A stretch of DNA of 22,823 nucleotides from UBA1731 sp964440985 (GTDB lineage Bacteria; Verrucomicrobiota; Kiritimatiellia; RFP12; UBA1067): contig CAYTWE010000037.1 of the NCBI GenBank assembly GCA_964440985.1, forward strand, positions 1 to 22,823. The letters run 5' to 3'. The notes beneath the pieces were generated by a model that did not search any database, was not told the DNA's origin, and saw only the letters and a program-made list of their open reading frames with translations. Shown in pieces: positions 15,916 through 22,823 of this stretch (position 1 is its first letter; every line of letters starts with the position of its first letter). The translations under genes and the position numbers were made by a program.

Positions 15916-17438
15916 GAATGTTCTGCGAAAATCTTCCGGTCGCGCTCGTGTTCCTGACGATCGCCGGGTTCTCGTGGATATTTGGCGGCGCGAGCGCCCC
16001 GCACCTGCTTCCGGTGATGCCGTGGATATGGGCGTTCTCGTTCGAGACGCTTCTCTTCTTTCCTCAACGCCGGACCGGCGAGAGCTTTTCCGATGCGCGG
16101 CTTCGCGTGTGGAAATCGCTTGCGCATGATCCTGTGATGTACCTCTCGCTTTCGTTCCTGCTTGTCCTTGCGGTGCCGCTTTTCAACGTAGGGCTTTGCT
16201 CTGTGTGCGACTATCCGGACATACTTTCCGGCGCGAACCGTACGCCACCGATACCGTTCGCCCCGTTCTGCGTGAACGTAAAGGAGCATCTTGGCGTTAT
16301 CGTGTGGTTCGTCCCCGCGCTTACCGCGATGCTCGCGGTGCGGCATTCGCTCTCCGGCAAGGGCAAGCGTGCTCTCATGCACACGCTCGTGTGGAACGGC
16401 GCAGCGCTTGCCTTGCTCGGCTTCATCCAGCAGGCCACCGACGCGAAAGCGCCGTTCTGGATTGACGTCTCCGACTCGGCGGTGTTTTTCTCTTCGTTCG
16501 GATATCCGAACATGGCGGGTGCGTTCTTTGTGGCGCTTTTCGCCGTTTCCGCCGGACTGTGGCTCGACAACGTGAGAAGGGATGTGATATCCGGGCAGGA
16601 GCGGCGCCGCAATGCCGAAGATCCTGGCGCCACCGGAGATTCCGTGCAGAGGCGGAACTATTTTCCTGCATGGATCAAGACGCACTACCTTCTGCTCCCG
16701 ACGGCGATGTGCTTCTTTGCGTCGCTTGCGACGCTTTCCCGTGCGGCGATAATATTCGCCTTTGCGCTGCTTGCCTTCTGGTTCGTCTATCTCTGCCTGT
16801 CGCTGTTCACCACAAGAAAGAACATCACCCGCGTGAAGCTGCACCTCAGCATGATTCTCGGCATCGTGGTCACCGTCATTCTCGTGGCCGTATTTGCGCC
16901 GGATGACTTTACGAAGGAGGTGTCGTCCCTCTCCACCGTCACGGTGGCCGACCGCGTGACGGGCAAGGCCCAGTACCATACCCGCGTCGCGACGGAGATA
17001 TTCAAGGACTACCCTCTGTTCGGTGTGGGAGGATGGGGCTACAAGCATTTCTGCCTTGAATACATGACGGATGAGGACAGACTTCAGCGCGTGGGCGGCG
17101 TAAACGTGCACAACGACTACCTGCAGTTCCTGTGCGAACACGGCGCAGTCGGGTTCGCCTTGCTTCTTGCAGTTGTTGTTGCGCTCGTCGTTCCGATGTT
17201 CAGGACATGGGGAAGGGAGATGCGCAAGGCGCATTTCACGAAGCGATCCGGGATGCCGCATCCCGCCGCGCTGTTCTGCGTGCCGGCGGCGGTCGTCGGG
17301 GTGTTTCTCGCTGTGGCGGCAAACATTGTGCACGCATTCGGAGACTGTGTGTTCCGCTCTCCGGCTGTTCTTTCGCAGTTCCTCGTGATGCTGGCGGCTG
17401 TGGACGGATTCATGTCAAGTGAGGGCAAACTGAAATGA
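15912..17438 (+). CDS. O-antigen ligase/polymerase-like membrane protein (Wzy_C family)
   Basis: A 508-residue protein with about ten or more hydrophobic segments. The start is the ATG that overlaps the rseP stop by four bases. The signature part is the C-terminal third: ITRVKLHLSMILGIVVTVI, a periplasmic-type loop with GVGGWGYKHF, then VHNDYLQFLCEHGAVGF and more membrane helices. The G-G-x-G-Y...HND-L-x-x-x-x-E-x-G pattern is typical of O-antigen ligases (WaaL), Wzy polymerases and PglL-type oligosaccharyltransferases, which transfer lipid-linked glycans in the periplasm. Which of these activities applies cannot be told. It shares translation coupling with a membrane protease upstream and a redox gene downstream, which gives no clear functional hint. 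Confidence 0.8.
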   Translation: MRMFCENLPVALVFLTIAGFSWIFGGASAPHLLPVMPWIWAFSFETLLFFPQRRTGESFSDARLRVWKSLAHDPVMYLSLSFLLVLAVPLFNVGLCSVCDYPDILSGANRTPPIPFAPFCVNVKEHLGVIVWFVPALTAMLAVRHSLSGKGKRALMHTLVWNGAALALLGFIQQATDAKAPFWIDVSDSAVFFSSFGYPNMAGAFFVALFAVSAGLWLDNVRRDVISGQERRRNAEDPGATGDSVQRRNYFPAWIKTHYLLLPTAMCFFASLATLSRAAIIFAFALLAFWFVYLCLSLFTTRKNITRVKLHLSMILGIVVTVILVAVFAPDDFTKEVSSLSTVTVADRVTGKAQYHTRVATEIFKDYPLFGVGGWGYKHFCLEYMTDEDRLQRVGGVNVHNDYLQFLCEHGAVGFALLLAVVVALVVPMFRTWGREMRKAHFTKRSGMPHPAALFCVPAAVVGVFLAVAANIVHAFGDCVFRSPAVLSQFLVMLAAVDGFMSSEGKLK

Positions 17439-18745
17439 GAGCGGATAGCGGCAGTTCTGTCGGGCGGCGCGACTTCCTGCGCGGCATGGTGAAGGCCAAG
17501 GCCACAGGGCCGATGTCGATGCGCAAGGATGCGCACGGCGACAGCATATCGCTGCTCGGATTCGGTATGATGCGGCTGCCCACTGTCGACGGCAGCCACG
17601 CCAATTCGTATCGCGGAGGATCCTCCGCCCCGATCGACAGGGACGAGGTCTTTGCGCAGGTCGATTACGCGCTTGACCACGGCGTCAACTATTTCGACAC
17701 GTCTCCGGCCTACTGTCGCGGCGAATCCGAGGGCGTCACCGGGGATGCGCTGTCCCGTCATCCGCGTGAACGGTACAAGGTTGCCACGAAGCTCTCGAAC
17801 TTTTCGCCGTCGCAGTATCCGATCGAAAAGTGCCGGGAGATGTACGACAAGTCGCGTCGGCTCCTTCGCGTGGACGCCATAGACTACTATCTGCTTCATG
17901 CTGTCGGCATGGGCGGTTTCGATGCATTCAGGCAGCGGTACGTGGACAACGGCGCAATAGAGTTCTGCCTCCGCGAACGCGATGCCGGCAGGATAAGGAA
18001 CCTGGGGTTCTCGTTCCACGGCGACAAGCGCGCGTGGGAATGGCTGATGGAACGCCATGACAAGTACGGCTGGGATTTTGTGCAGATACAGCTCAACTAC
18101 GTCGACTGGCGCCATGCCTACGAGATGAACGAGCGCAATCAGGACGGCATATACCTATACGGCGAATGCGCCAAGCGCAACATCCCGGTCGTCGTGATGG
18201 AGCCGCTGCTCGGCGGACGTCTGGCGCGGTTCAACTATTCGCTTGCGCAGAGGCTTGTGCCGATGGATCCCGAGGCGTCGCTCGCAAAGTGGGCGCTTCG
18301 CTTCGCCGGGCATTTCCCCAAGATAATGACGGTGCTTTCCGGAATGACGTACCGTGAGCATGTAGAGGAGAACTGCGCAATATTCTCTCCGCTCAAGCCG
18401 CTTTCGGAAAAGGAGCTTGTCGCGCTGGAGGAGGCTGCAACGGCGTTTCTCGCCGACAAGACGGTGCCGTGCAACGTGTGCAACTACTGCATGCCGTGTC
18501 CTTATGGCGTGGACATCCCCGGCATCTTTTCGCTGTACAACGATGCGCTGTCGCAGGAAAGCACGGACTGGAGCCGCTTCCTGCGCGACTACACGGAGAA
18601 GATACCGTATCTGCGTCAGGCGAACCATTGCACCGGATGCGGAGTGTGCGCAGCGCACTGTCCGCAGACGATTGACATCCCGGCGACGATGCGCCGCATC
18701 GATGAACTTACGGAATCGCTCAAGATGAAAGAGAGGGGTTCATGA
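17435..18745 (+). CDS. Aldo/keto reductase fused to a C-terminal 2[4Fe-4S] ferredoxin domain
   Basis: A 436-residue protein starting at an ATGA overlap. The N-terminal 330 residues form an aldo/keto reductase barrel with the full catalytic tetrad: Asp88 and Tyr93 in FDTSPAY, Lys119 in VATKLS, His155 in YYLLHAVG. The C-terminal part carries CNVCNYCMPC (Cys346, 349, 352, 355) and CTGCGVCAAHC (Cys399, 402, 405, 409), each followed by the proline-rich context of 4Fe-4S clusters. Such fusions are widespread in anaerobes and are thought to exchange electrons between ferredoxin-like partners and a carbonyl substrate; the substrate is unknown. The N-terminus has GRRDFLRGM, which looks like a Tat twin-arginine motif, but no hydrophobic stretch follows, so I expect a cytoplasmic protein. 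The next two genes encode Fe-S partners. Confidence 0.9.
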   Translation: MRADSGSSVGRRDFLRGMVKAKATGPMSMRKDAHGDSISLLGFGMMRLPTVDGSHANSYRGGSSAPIDRDEVFAQVDYALDHGVNYFDTSPAYCRGESEGVTGDALSRHPRERYKVATKLSNFSPSQYPIEKCREMYDKSRRLLRVDAIDYYLLHAVGMGGFDAFRQRYVDNGAIEFCLRERDAGRIRNLGFSFHGDKRAWEWLMERHDKYGWDFVQIQLNYVDWRHAYEMNERNQDGIYLYGECAKRNIPVVVMEPLLGGRLARFNYSLAQRLVPMDPEASLAKWALRFAGHFPKIMTVLSGMTYREHVEENCAIFSPLKPLSEKELVALEEAATAFLADKTVPCNVCNYCMPCPYGVDIPGIFSLYNDALSQESTDWSRFLRDYTEKIPYLRQANHCTGCGVCAAHCPQTIDIPATMRRIDELTESLKMKERGS

Positions 18746-19344
18746 AATTGCATCTCTCCGCTGCCACGGCTGGCCGCTGGTGCAAGATTGCCGTCGCGGC
18801 TCTGATGCTGGCGTCGGTCACGGCGGCGTTCTTCGGTGTGCGGGAATGTGCGCTTGCGGCGAAGGTGCAGTTTGTGCCCGCACTGCTTGCGCTCAGCCCC
18901 GTCGCCCTTGCCGTGCTTGCCGCGATCATTGCGTTTCGTGCGAGGCTCTACTGCGAAATCGTGTGTCCTCTCGGGATCGTGCAGGATCTTGCGCGATGGA
19001 TCGCCCGCAAGAAAGTGCGGCGGGTGTGCACCCGTCTGCCGTCCACGCCGCGCCAGCTCGCCGTGAAGTGGACGGTCTTCGCGCTTGCCCTTGCGGCGGG
19101 ACTTTGCGGCCTTTCGTTCGTGTGGCTCGACCCGTACGCTATTTTCGGGCGCGGCATATCGCTTGCCGGAGCGCTGTTCTTTGCTGTGGTCGCGCTCGCA
19201 TTTGTCGGACATGGCCGCATATGGTGCAACTGGGTGTGTCCGGTCGGAACTCTGCTTCAACTCGCATCGCGCATTGCGATGTCAAAGAACAAGGTCGCCA
19301 AGTGCGACAACTGCAAGGAGTGCGGTAAATGCTTCAGGAAATGA
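18742..19344 (+). CDS. NapH-like membrane 4Fe-4S protein
   Basis: A 200-residue protein that overlaps the previous stop as ATGA. Four hydrophobic segments surround two CxxxCP motifs, LYCEIVCPLG (Cys71, Cys75) and WCNWVCPVG (Cys162, Cys166), the hallmark of NapH/NosR/RdxA-type quinol-linked proteins. The C-terminus ends with one CDNCKECGKC cluster motif (Cys188, 191, 194, 197) where NapH usually carries two cysteine clusters, so it is shortened. In nitrate respiration NapH passes electrons from quinol to NapG. There is no napA or other terminal reductase here, so the role is probably electron transfer to or from the adjacent aldo/keto reductase and NapG-like protein. The next gene starts inside this one. 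Confidence 0.85.
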   Translation: MKLHLSAATAGRWCKIAVAALMLASVTAAFFGVRECALAAKVQFVPALLALSPVALAVLAAIIAFRARLYCEIVCPLGIVQDLARWIARKKVRRVCTRLPSTPRQLAVKWTVFALALAAGLCGLSFVWLDPYAIFGRGISLAGALFFAVVALAFVGHGRIWCNWVCPVGTLLQLASRIAMSKNKVAKCDNCKECGKCFRK

Positions 19345-20003
19345 CACGGCGCGGTTTTCTCGCGGCCGGCGGCGTAGCGTCCGTAGCGGTTGCCGCAGAC
19401 AAGTTGACTGATGGCGGCTTTGCGCCAGTTTCCCTGCCGGGCAGACCAAAGCGCGATAAGCCCGTCCTGCCGGCTGGGGCGAGAGGTGTGCGCGTGTTCC
19501 GCAGACGGTGCGTCGGATGCCAGCTGTGCGTGAAGGTGTGTCCGGAGAAGGTGCTTCGTCCGTCCATGGATTCTGGACGCTTCCTTCAGCCTGAGATGGG
19601 TTTTGAGAACGGCTACTGCCGTCCGTCATGCTCGCGATGCGGTGAGGTGTGTCCGGCCGGTGCGATCGTCTCAGTGAAGGAGGACGAGAAACTCCATACG
19701 CACGTCGGATTTGCGGTATGGCACAGGGACAGGTGCATTGCCGCAAAGGACGGAGTTCGGTGCACGGCGTGTGAGCGGCATTGTCCGGTAAAGGCCATAG
19801 CGCTTGTTGACGGTGTGCCGGTCGTCGATGCCGCCGTGTGCATCGGATGCGGCGCCTGCGAGAATCTGTGTCCGGCAAGACCGATGCCGGGCATGACGGT
19901 CGAGGGATGCGAGGTGCACCGCGTGGATAGGCCTGTGCCGGCGAAGAAGGTTGCGTACGAGCGTTCCTGTCCGGGCGCGTTCCGTATGCGCGAACAGGTC
20001 TGA
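19329..20003 (+). CDS. NapG-like 4[4Fe-4S] ferredoxin with Tat signal
   Basis: A 224-residue protein. ATG 19329 has AAGGAG eight bases upstream; the alternative ATG 19341 would give the ATGA overlap seen in the preceding genes and remove only four residues. The N-terminus TRRGFLAAGGVASVAVAA is a convincing Tat signal, implying that the folded Fe-S protein is exported to the periplasm. Four cysteine clusters follow: CVGCQLCVKVCP (61-71), CRPSCSRCGEVCP (97-108), CIAAKDGVRCTACERHCP, and CIGCGACENLCP. This matches NapG length and cluster number. It probably docks on the NapH-like protein. Because the aldo/keto reductase looks cytoplasmic, how electrons cross the membrane is unclear. Confidence 0.87.
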   Translation: MLQEMTRRGFLAAGGVASVAVAADKLTDGGFAPVSLPGRPKRDKPVLPAGARGVRVFRRRCVGCQLCVKVCPEKVLRPSMDSGRFLQPEMGFENGYCRPSCSRCGEVCPAGAIVSVKEDEKLHTHVGFAVWHRDRCIAAKDGVRCTACERHCPVKAIALVDGVPVVDAAVCIGCGACENLCPARPMPGMTVEGCEVHRVDRPVPAKKVAYERSCPGAFRMREQV

Positions 20004-20098
20004 CGGCGCAGAACGTCTGCCGGGCGGTGCAGCGGGTGCTGCATTCCGGAATGTCGCTTGAACTGTGGACGGTGCAGTCATTTGATTGGGGGTTGCAG

Positions 20099-21448
20099 AT
20101 GTCGGGAATCGAAGATGCGTTGAAGCACACAACTGATACGAAGGCCTGCGTAATCGGGCCTGGCGCTGCGGATGCCGCTGCGCATATGTTCAGACAGCTG
20201 TTCGACGGCAGCAAAAGCGCCTTGATTGTCGCCGATCCGCGAACGTGGAGAGTTGCCGGTGAATGCGTCAAGTCCCAGCTCTCGGTCGACGGCATTGACT
20301 GCGCAACATATCTGCTTGGTGCGGACGGCAGACCGTTCCACGCCGAATACAGATGGATAGATGAACTGCGTGAGGCGGCGTTGTCCGCCGGAGACCGTGT
20401 CCCGGTCGCAGTCGGATCTGGGACCGTCAATGACATCGTGAAGCGCACAAGCGAGGAGCTTGGTCGGCGGTACATGGTTGTGGGAACGGCGGCGTCGATG
20501 GACGGCTACACGAGTTTTGGAGCCGCAATCACCAAGGACGGCATGAAGCAGACGCTATCCTGCAAGGCGCCGCTCGGCTGCATAGTGGATTCGCAGATTG
20601 CCGCAGATGCGCCGGGTGAAATGACGGCGTCGGGCTATGCCGATCTGCTTGCGAAGGTCCCGGCCGGCGCTGACTGGATGCTTGCGGACGCAGTCGGATC
20701 GGAACGGATTCATCCCGAAGCATGGAAGTTTGTGCAGGGGGCGTTGCGCGATTCCCTTTCCAATCCGGGCGGATGCGCAGGCAGGGATGAACGTGAGGTG
20801 CGCAAGCTCTGTGAAGGGCTGGTCATGAGCGGATTTGCGATGCAGGCGATGGGGTCGTCGCGTCCGGCCAGCGGAACTGAGCATCAGGTGTCGCATTACT
20901 GGGACATGGAAGACCTGTGTTTCGACGGCAAGCCGGTGTCGCATGGCTTCAAGGTCGGAATCGGAACTCTGATTTCGACAAAGACCTTGGAGTTCCTTCT
21001 GCGTCAGGACATCGCTTCGCTTGATGTCGATGCGGTGGTGGCGAAATGGCCGCAATCCTTCGACGACGTCAAACGTACGTTCCCGGCGGTCTTTGGGAGC
21101 CGGCCTGATCACATAAAGCGGGCGGAGATGGAGTATGCAAGGAAGTTTCCGTCGCGTGATGGACTTCGTGCGGAGCTTGTTGCATTGAAGTCGGCGTGGC
21201 CGTCGCTTTCGAAGCGCATCGCCGCCCAGCTTATGCCGTTCGATGAAGTGCGCGAGAATCTGAAGACCGTCGGTGCGCCGTACGAGCCTGAGATGATCGG
21301 CGTATCGAGACGGCGTTTCCTCGAAACGTATCTCGGCGTCCCCTACATGAGATCAAGGTATTTTGGCCTTGACCTTGTGGAGCGTCTCGGACAGAAGGAT
21401 GCCTTGATGGAAGAGCTGTTCGGCAATGCCGGTGTATGGTCTGTGTAA
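20099..21448 (+). CDS. sn-Glycerol-1-phosphate dehydrogenase-like (AraM/EgsA family)
   Basis: A 449-residue member of the iron-type alcohol dehydrogenase superfamily. GSGTVNDIVKR is the nucleotide-binding loop and VVGTAASMDGYTSFGAAI matches the AraM/EgsA PTAPSxDGxxS motif. Metal ligands are visible: Asp182 (GYADLLAKV), His262 and His266 in SGTEHQVSH, and His282 in SHGFKVGIGTL. The family reduces dihydroxyacetone phosphate to sn-glycerol-1-phosphate, the archaeal lipid backbone enantiomer; in Bacillus AraM feeds heptaprenylglyceryl phosphate synthesis. ATG 20099 follows a weak GGGGG site. ATG 20051 would add 16 residues with atypical codon choice and no better site, so it is the alternative. 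The gene is 95 bases from the NapG-like gene and may or may not be cotranscribed. The C-terminal 150 residues are longer than in EgsA of archaea. Confidence 0.82.
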   Translation: MSGIEDALKHTTDTKACVIGPGAADAAAHMFRQLFDGSKSALIVADPRTWRVAGECVKSQLSVDGIDCATYLLGADGRPFHAEYRWIDELREAALSAGDRVPVAVGSGTVNDIVKRTSEELGRRYMVVGTAASMDGYTSFGAAITKDGMKQTLSCKAPLGCIVDSQIAADAPGEMTASGYADLLAKVPAGADWMLADAVGSERIHPEAWKFVQGALRDSLSNPGGCAGRDEREVRKLCEGLVMSGFAMQAMGSSRPASGTEHQVSHYWDMEDLCFDGKPVSHGFKVGIGTLISTKTLEFLLRQDIASLDVDAVVAKWPQSFDDVKRTFPAVFGSRPDHIKRAEMEYARKFPSRDGLRAELVALKSAWPSLSKRIAAQLMPFDEVRENLKTVGAPYEPEMIGVSRRRFLETYLGVPYMRSRYFGLDLVERLGQKDALMEELFGNAGVWSV

Positions 21449-21567
21449 GGCGCGCTTAAACCTTCGGCAGACATATCCGCCAAAGTGCGGGCATAGTGCG
21501 CGACTTGACTTTCTGCAAATGGGGTGGAGACGGGTACGCCATCCTGTTTCGCGGGTGTTTGCTATAG

Positions 21568-21960
21568 CGGCGAACTTTGCGCCGAACGGAGAGGTGGGCG
21601 ACCAGCATCTTGATTTTCCCGATACAGTCGTCTACAGACCCGAAGGCGCTGCAGCTCATGAATCAGGCGTTGCTTGCGCCGTTCGCAAAGGCGTTCACCG
21701 CCCTGCCGCGCAAGAAGTTTGCGGATGTTCCCGAATGTTCCACGGTGGACGTGAAGGTGCGCCGCTACGCCGAGGGTGGATGGGTATGGACATATGTCGT
21801 CAATGCGGGTGGTGAAGCGGCAAAGGTGACGCTACCGGCGACTGGTTCGCCTGCGGTTGACCTTGCGACCGGCGAGACGGCGGCAGAATGGCGTACGGAT
21901 GGCATGGCGTTGACGCTTCAGCCGTACGAGTTCCGTGCCTTTGCTGCACGAAAACGATGA
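21568..21960 (+). pseudogene. Fragment of a glycoside hydrolase-like C-terminus
   Basis: The open stretch has no good start (first candidate is TTG 21577 without a Shine-Dalgarno sequence). It reads DPKALQLMNQALLAPFAKAF, then VRRYAEGGWVWTYVVNAGGE, ATGSPAVDLATGETAAEW and LTLQPYEFRAFAARK. This arrangement, a last barrel helix followed by a beta-sandwich ending in L-x-P-Y-E-x-R-x-F, is typical of the C-termini of large TIM-barrel glycosidases in related bacteria. The barrel itself is missing. Upstream, in the same frame, DLTFCKWGGDGYAILFRG (about 21502-21555) may be another piece separated by a TAG at 21565. I read it as a relic of a deleted gene; a short genuine protein is less likely. Confidence 0.5.
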
Positions 21961-21998
21961 AAAGACCTTTTTTTCTGGCTATAAAAGCGGAAGATGCT

Positions 21999-22035
21999 GC
22001 GGAGTTCCGAGATATTAGGCGGAATTCCGCAGATA
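21999..22035. promoter_or_regulatory. Repeated palindrome pair upstream of rnfA
   Basis: GCGGAGTTCCGAGATA (21999-22014) is repeated 20 bases later as GCGGAATTCCGCAGATA (22019-22035). The second copy contains the perfect 12-base palindrome GCGGAATTCCGC. Two similarly spaced near-palindromes about 30-60 bases upstream of a -10 element suggest paired binding sites of a dimeric regulator on the same helix face (about two turns). No -35 is visible, so activator binding would make sense. Confidence 0.45.
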
Positions 22036-22056
22036 GTGCATCTCGATAGGGAAGAG

Positions 22057-22067
22057 TATGGTATAAT
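22057..22067 (+). promoter_or_regulatory. Extended -10 promoter immediately before rnfA
   Basis: TATGGTATAAT with perfect TATAAT at 22062-22067 and a TGN extension. Nine bases separate it from the ATG at 22077, exactly as upstream of rseP, and there is no Shine-Dalgarno sequence. Transcription is expected to start within a few bases of the start codon. The -35 position holds no consensus match. Confidence 0.75.
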
Positions 22068-22076
22068 GCGCGAAAT

Positions 22077-22661
22077 ATGCGTTATCTGGTCATAGTCATC
22101 GGTGCCGTGCTCGTGAACAACTTTGTTCTGAGCCGCTTTCTTGGGTGCTGTCCTTTTCTTGGCGTTTCGAAGAAGACTGAGACCGCAGTCGGGATGTCAG
22201 GCGCGGTCATTTTCGTGATGACGATCGCCGCCGCCGTGACGTGGCTGCTCGATCACTGTCTGCTGCAGCCGCTTGGCCTTGGTTACATCCACACGCTCGT
22301 GTTCATCCTTGTGATAGCCGCGCTTGTGCAGTTCATAGACATCGCGATGAAGCGGTTTCTGCCGTCGCTGCATTCCGCTCTCGGCATTTTCCTGCCGCTT
22401 ATAACAACGAACTGCGCGGTGCTTGGCGTCGCGGAGCTTAACCAGAAGAACGGCACTCCGTTCCTTGAGAGTGTGCTCTTCTCGTTCTCCGCCGCACTCG
22501 GATTTGGCGTTGCGCTGCTGATATTCTCCGGAATTCGCGAGAAGCTTGCCCACGCTGATCCCCCGCGATGCTTCAGGGGGGTGGCGCTTGCACTTGTCAC
22601 GGCCGGACTCCTGAGCCTCGCGTTCATGGGCTTCAGCGGGCTTGTGAAGCTGCCGTATTGA
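22077..22661 (+). CDS. rnfA: Rnf electron transport complex subunit A
   Basis: A 194-residue integral membrane protein with six hydrophobic segments, matching the normal RnfA/RsxA length. Family motifs are clear: VLVNNFVLSRFLGCCPFLGV, GIFLPLITTNCAVLGVAELN and the end LSLAFMGFSGLVKL. RnfA and RnfE are homologous halves around a membrane [2Fe-2S] site; the sequence pattern is that of RnfA. The complex couples ferredoxin:NAD+ oxidoreduction to sodium or proton transport across the cytoplasmic membrane. Here rnfA comes first, behind its own promoter, with rnfB next, as in the proteobacterial ABCDGE order; the clostridial order CDGEAB would put rnfE upstream, which is not the case. Confidence 0.95.
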   Translation: MRYLVIVIGAVLVNNFVLSRFLGCCPFLGVSKKTETAVGMSGAVIFVMTIAAAVTWLLDHCLLQPLGLGYIHTLVFILVIAALVQFIDIAMKRFLPSLHSALGIFLPLITTNCAVLGVAELNQKNGTPFLESVLFSFSAALGFGVALLIFSGIREKLAHADPPRCFRGVALALVTAGLLSLAFMGFSGLVKLPY

Positions 22662-22707
22662 TGCCGTTTTCGCAAAAGCGTGTGCGAACAGTGAGAGGAG
22701 GGGTTTG

Positions 22708-22823
22708 ATGGTTGTTGCAATCTGTGTTGCGGTTGGTGTCGTTGCGGTGGTGGGTGCGGTGTCCGCTCTTGCGCTTGCGCTGGCCGACAGGTATCTTTCC
22801 GTGCGGGAAGACCCGCGCATCGG
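22708..22823 (+). CDS. rnfB: Rnf complex subunit B, N-terminus only (runs off the window)
   Basis: ATG 22708 is preceded by GAGAGGAGGGG, a strong ribosome binding site, in contrast to rnfA. The 38 visible codons encode one membrane helix (MVVAICVAVGVVAVVGAVSA) followed by ADRYLSVREDPRI, the RnfB N-terminal pattern in which the helix is followed by the VxEDPRI segment leading to the Fe-S domain. The cysteine clusters lie outside the window. RnfB takes electrons from ferredoxin for the complex. Confidence 0.88.
   Translation, partial: MVVAICVAVGVVAVVGAVSALALALADRYLSVREDPRI

Noticed and set aside
15879..17333. 484-codon minus-strand open frame
   Set aside because: Antisense of the O-antigen ligase-like gene; its His/Arg/Glu-rich sequence mirrors hydrophobic codons on the other strand.
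19282..20475. 397-codon minus-strand open frame across the NapG-like and dehydrogenase genes
   Set aside because: It spans two well-supported plus-strand genes and their gap, and its Ser/Arg/Pro-rich peptide has no family features.
21949..21976. Terminator formed by GAAAAGACC and the T-run upstream of rnfA
   Set aside because: The A- and T-rich arms are nearly adjacent, leaving too small a loop and no GC stem.

Overview
The window reads as chromosomal DNA of a Gram-negative, probably anaerobic, polysaccharide-degrading bacterium. A member of the Kiritimatiellota/Lentisphaerae side of the PVC group is my best guess. This is an inference from gene content (large secreted GH78-type hydrolases, a long beta-helix protein, an Rnf complex, many Fe-S proteins, high G+C, everything on the + strand); no rRNA or marker gene is present to prove it.

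Left edge (1-2220): the 3' part of an Eco57I-like adenine methyltransferase/restriction enzyme, visibly more AT-rich than the rest, followed by a small unit in which a frameshifted S23-type four-helix-bundle gene lies between two oppositely oriented arrays of a 7-bp repeat. This is an accessory segment.

Carbohydrate block (2144-14657): a palindrome and a good -35/-10 pair precede an atypical RpiB/LacAB-family isomerase, a secreted GH78-like alpha-L-rhamnosidase, a 1403-residue secreted protein with three related beta-helix units, a lipoprotein glycosidase-like protein with two candidate catalytic glutamates, and a second GH78-like enzyme. Same strand and mostly short gaps suggest one transcription unit for attacking a rhamnose-containing glycan.

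Housekeeping/redox block (14771-21448): an RseP-type protease, an O-antigen ligase/polymerase-like membrane protein, a ferredoxin-fused aldo/keto reductase, a NapH-like membrane Fe-S protein and a NapG-like Fe-S protein are chained by ATGA or slightly longer overlaps. A sn-glycerol-1-phosphate dehydrogenase-like gene follows.

Right edge (21449-22823): a fragment of a hydrolase C-terminus, a regulatory-looking repeat pair, then rnfA and the start of rnfB. The starts of rseP and rnfA share an identical 12-base TATGGTATAATG element at exactly the same distance from the ATG and lack a Shine-Dalgarno sequence, pointing to nearly leaderless mRNAs. I see no tRNA, rRNA or CRISPR array.
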